From Streptomyces durocortorensis (GTDB lineage Bacteria; Actinomycetota; Actinomycetes; Streptomycetales; Streptomycetaceae): DNA of 32,510 nt. Positions within the stretch are counted from its first letter, which is position 1. The number at the start of each line of letters is the position of its first letter. Both the position numbers and the translations under genes were made by a program. Below are positions 29,862-32,510 of this stretch, in pieces. The notes under the pieces are model-generated. The model saw nothing but the letters and a program-made list of their open reading frames with translations, did not search any database and was not told the DNA's origin. Location: assembly GCF_016901035.1 (NCBI RefSeq), contig NZ_JAFEUF010000009.1, positions 22,451 to 54,960 of the forward strand, in the 5' to 3' direction.

Positions 29862-31715
29862 ATGGCACGTGCGGTCGGCATCGACCTGGGCACGACTAAC
29901 TCCGTCGTCAGCGTTCTCGAAGGCGGCGAGCCCACCGTCATCACCAACGCCGAAGGCGCCAGGACCACGCCGTCCGTCGTCGCCTTCGCCAAGAACGGCG
30001 AGGTGCTCGTCGGCGAGGTCGCGAAGCGCCAGGCGGTCACCAACGTCGACAGGACCATCCGCTCAGTCAAGCGCCACATGGGCACTGACTGGAAGATCGA
30101 CCTGGACGGCAAGAGCTTCAACCCGCAGCAGATGAGCGCCTTCATCCTGCAGAAGCTGAAGCGCGACGCCGAGTCGTACCTGGGCGAGAAGGTGACCGAC
30201 GCGGTCATCACCGTCCCGGCGTACTTCAACGACTCCGAGCGTCAGGCGACCAAGGAGGCCGGTGAGATCGCGGGCCTCAACGTCCTGCGCATCGTCAACG
30301 AGCCGACCGCCGCCGCCCTGGCGTACGGCCTCGACAAGGACGACCAGACGATCCTCGTCTTCGACCTCGGTGGCGGCACCTTCGACGTGTCCCTCCTGGA
30401 GATCGGCGACGGCGTCGTCGAGGTGAAGGCCACCAACGGTGACAACCACCTCGGTGGTGACGACTGGGACCAGCGCGTCGTCGACTACCTGGTGAAGCAG
30501 TTCGCCAACGGGCACGGCGTGGACCTGTCCAAGGACAAGATGGCTCTCCAGCGTCTCCGCGAGGCCGCGGAGAAGGCGAAGATCGAGCTCTCGTCCTCGA
30601 CCGAGACCACGATCAACCTGCCCTACATCACGGCGTCCGCCGAGGGCCCGCTGCACCTGGACGAGAAGCTCACGCGCTCGCAGTTCCAGCAGCTGACCTC
30701 GGACCTCCTGGACCGCTGCAAGACCCCGTTCCACAACGTCATCAAGGACGCGGGTATCCAGCTCTCCGAGATCGACCACGTCGTTCTCGTCGGTGGTTCC
30801 ACCCGTATGCCCGCCGTCGCCGAGCTCGTCAAGGAGCTGACCGGCGGCCAGGAGGCCAACAAGGGTGTGAACCCGGACGAGGTCGTCGCCATCGGCGCCT
30901 CGCTCCAGGCCGGTGTCCTCAAGGGCGAGGTCAAGGACGTCCTGCTCCTCGACGTCACCCCGCTGTCCCTCGGCATCGAGACCAAGGGAGGGATCATGAC
31001 CAAGCTCATCGAGCGCAACACCACGATCCCGACCAAGCGCTCCGAGATCTTCACGACGGCCGAGGACAACCAGCCGTCCGTGCAGATCCAGGTCTACCAG
31101 GGCGAGCGCGAGATCGCGGCGTACAACAAGAAGCTCGGGATGTTCGAGCTGACCGGTCTGCCGCCGGCCCCGCGCGGTGTCCCGCAGATCGAGGTCGCCT
31201 TCGACATCGACGCCAACGGCATCATGCACGTCGCCGCCAAGGACCTCGGCACCGGCAAGGAGCAGAAGATGACCGTCACCGGCGGCTCCTCGCTGCCGAA
31301 GGACGAGGTCAACCGGATGCGCGAAGAGGCCGAGAAGTACGCGGAGGAGGACCACGCCCGCCGCGAGGCCGCCGAGTCGCGCAACCAGGGCGAGCAGCTC
31401 GTCTACCAGACGGAGAAGTTCCTCAAGGACAACGAGGACAAGGTCCCCGGCGACGTCAAGACGGAGGTGGAGACCGCGGTCGAGGAGCTGAAGGAGAAGC
31501 TCAAGGGCGAGGACTCCGCCGAGATCCGTACGGCCACCGAGAAGGTCGCGGCCGTCTCCCAGAAGCTGGGCCAGGCGATGTACGCCAACGCCCAGGCCGA
31601 GGGTGCGACCCCGGGCGCCGAGGCCCCGGGCGACGGTCAGGCCAAGGCCGATGACGATGTCGTCGACGCCGAGATCGTGGACGACGAGAAGGACACCAAG
31701 GGCGGTGCGGCGTGA
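29862..31715 (+). CDS. dnaK: Molecular chaperone DnaK (Hsp70)
   Basis: This 617-aa protein is a full-length actinobacterial DnaK. The ATPase domain shows [17 protein letters not shown] (residues 6-22), [37 protein letters not shown] and [13 protein letters not shown]. The linker is [16 protein letters not shown]. The substrate-binding domain and helical lid follow, and the disordered tail ends with [15 protein letters not shown]. It refolds proteins with GrpE and DnaJ. ATG 29862 has GAGGAA 5 nt upstream. Its stop overlaps the GTG start of grpE. Regulation is by HspR through the HAIR sites upstream. Confidence 0.98.
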   Translation: MARAVGIDLGTTNSVVSVLEGGEPTVITNAEGARTTPSVVAFAKNGEVLVGEVAKRQAVTNVDRTIRSVKRHMGTDWKIDLDGKSFNPQQMSAFILQKLKRDAESYLGEKVTDAVITVPAYFNDSERQATKEAGEIAGLNVLRIVNEPTAAALAYGLDKDDQTILVFDLGGGTFDVSLLEIGDGVVEVKATNGDNHLGGDDWDQRVVDYLVKQFANGHGVDLSKDKMALQRLREAAEKAKIELSSSTETTINLPYITASAEGPLHLDEKLTRSQFQQLTSDLLDRCKTPFHNVIKDAGIQLSEIDHVVLVGGSTRMPAVAELVKELTGGQEANKGVNPDEVVAIGASLQAGVLKGEVKDVLLLDVTPLSLGIETKGGIMTKLIERNTTIPTKRSEIFTTAEDNQPSVQIQVYQGEREIAAYNKKLGMFELTGLPPAPRGVPQIEVAFDIDANGIMHVAAKDLGTGKEQKMTVTGGSSLPKDEVNRMREEAEKYAEEDHARREAAESRNQGEQLVYQTEKFLKDNEDKVPGDVKTEVETAVEELKEKLKGEDSAEIRTATEKVAAVSQKLGQAMYANAQAEGATPGAEAPGDGQAKADDDVVDAEIVDDEKDTKGGAA

Positions 31716-32365
31716 CCGAGGAGACTCCGGGCTTCGAGGAGAAGCCCGACGTCCCCTCCGGCGCCACCCCTGATGACGCCGAGCCGAAGGCTGCCGACTC
31801 CTCCGAGGAGGAGGAGGCGGCCCCGGCCGGGGACCTCGACCCGACCGTCGGTCTGACCGCACAGCTGGACCAGGTACGCACCGCGCTCGGCGAGCGCACC
31901 GCGGACCTCCAGCGGCTCCAGGCCGAGTACCAGAACTACCGTCGCCGCGTCGAGCGGGACCGGGTCACGGTCAAGGAGATCGCCGTCGCGAACCTCCTGT
32001 CCGAGCTGCTGCCCGTGCTCGACGACGTCGGCCGCGCCCGGGAACACGGCGAGCTGGTCGGCGGCTTCAAGTCCGTGGCCGAATCGCTGGAGACCACCGT
32101 CGCGAAGCTGGGCCTCCAGCAGTTCGGCAAGGAGGGCGAGCCCTTCGACCCGACGATCCACGAGGCCCTGATGCACAGCTACGCGCCGGACGTCACCGAG
32201 ACGACCTGCGTGGCGATCCTTCAGCCGGGGTATCGCATCGGCGAGCGCACCATCCGCCCCGCGCGGGTGGCCGTCGCCGAGCCGCAGCCGGGCGCCACGC
32301 CCGCCGCGGCGAAGGAAGAGAAGAAGGCAGACGACGAGGAGAGCGGTGGCACCGAGGAGGTCTGA
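31712..32365 (+). CDS. grpE: Nucleotide exchange factor GrpE
   Basis: This 217-aa protein has an acidic disordered N-terminus ([10 protein letters not shown]), a long coiled coil ([19 protein letters not shown], then [13 protein letters not shown]), the dimer four-helix region ([15 protein letters not shown]), and the conserved head [32 protein letters not shown]. It releases ADP from DnaK. GTG 31712 overlaps the dnaK stop (GTGA), so translation is coupled. The unusual basic/acidic tail ([13 protein letters not shown]) is common in streptomycetes. dnaJ would be expected next but the sequence is unreadable. Confidence 0.97.
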   Translation: MTEETPGFEEKPDVPSGATPDDAEPKAADSSEEEEAAPAGDLDPTVGLTAQLDQVRTALGERTADLQRLQAEYQNYRRRVERDRVTVKEIAVANLLSELLPVLDDVGRAREHGELVGGFKSVAESLETTVAKLGLQQFGKEGEPFDPTIHEALMHSYAPDVTETTCVAILQPGYRIGERTIRPARVAVAEPQPGATPAAAKEEKKADDEESGGTEEV

Positions 32366-32406
32366 CGTCGACCCGTCTGATCACCGCGGTGCACACCGAC
32401 CGGCCC

Positions 32407-32510
<104 letters not shown>

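Noticed and set aside
30063..31862. 599-codon minus-strand frame opposite dnaK
   Set aside because: Antisense open frames across dnaK are a known annotation artefact of GC-rich genomes.

Overview
The base composition, codon use, GTG starts and gene families indicate a high-GC actinomycete, almost certainly a Streptomyces. Both ends of the window run into long homopolymers (35 C near the left end, 46 G near the right end). They look like low-quality contig ends, so the window is probably one complete contig of a draft assembly.

The right third (about 22.1-32.4 kb) is ordinary chromosome: tRNA-Gly(CCC), a small zinc-ribbon-like protein, dcd, a phosphoribosyltransferase, a Yip1-type membrane protein, an FG-GAP lipoprotein, a membrane Fe-S oxidoreductase of the EtfD type, a sugar-transferase-like protein, and dnaK-grpE with HspR (HAIR) operators.

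The left two thirds (about 1.1-22.1 kb) is accessory DNA stacked at the 3' end of that tRNA-Gly gene. Besides the intact tRNA (22136-22209, minus strand) there are three relics of its 3' half plus its downstream terminator. Those at 1115-1208 and 16807-16900 are identical over 94 bp. The one at 10304-10403 is about 71% identical without gaps. The repeats bound three units. Unit A (about 1.2-10.3 kb) holds a decayed PIN fragment and a two-gene operon: an unrecognised 789-aa protein and a 2067-aa AAA-type ATPase. I take this operon as the best candidate for an undescribed conflict or defence system. Unit B (about 10.4-16.8 kb) holds a minus-strand set (XRE-TPR regulator, two small hypotheticals, SIR2-like protein, UDP-glucose dehydrogenase family protein, MazG-like protein) and a divergent NAD(P)-binding dehydrogenase. 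Unit C (about 16.9-22.1 kb) holds a frameshifted PIN gene, two WXG100-like proteins, a polymorphic toxin with an RNase A-like tip, a putative immunity gene, an orphan second RNase A-like tip with a CdiI-like immunity gene, and a dead tyrosine integrase beside the tRNA.

Left of the first repeat lie the decayed 3' end of a second copy of the unit B dehydrogenase and the C-terminal part of a SpoIIE/PP2C phosphatase. Units A and C share their left ends (PIN plus a 47-bp block). The DNA left of repeat 1 and the end of unit B share their right ends (dehydrogenase). This points to repeated integration and recombination at one tRNA locus, followed by loss of the integrases.
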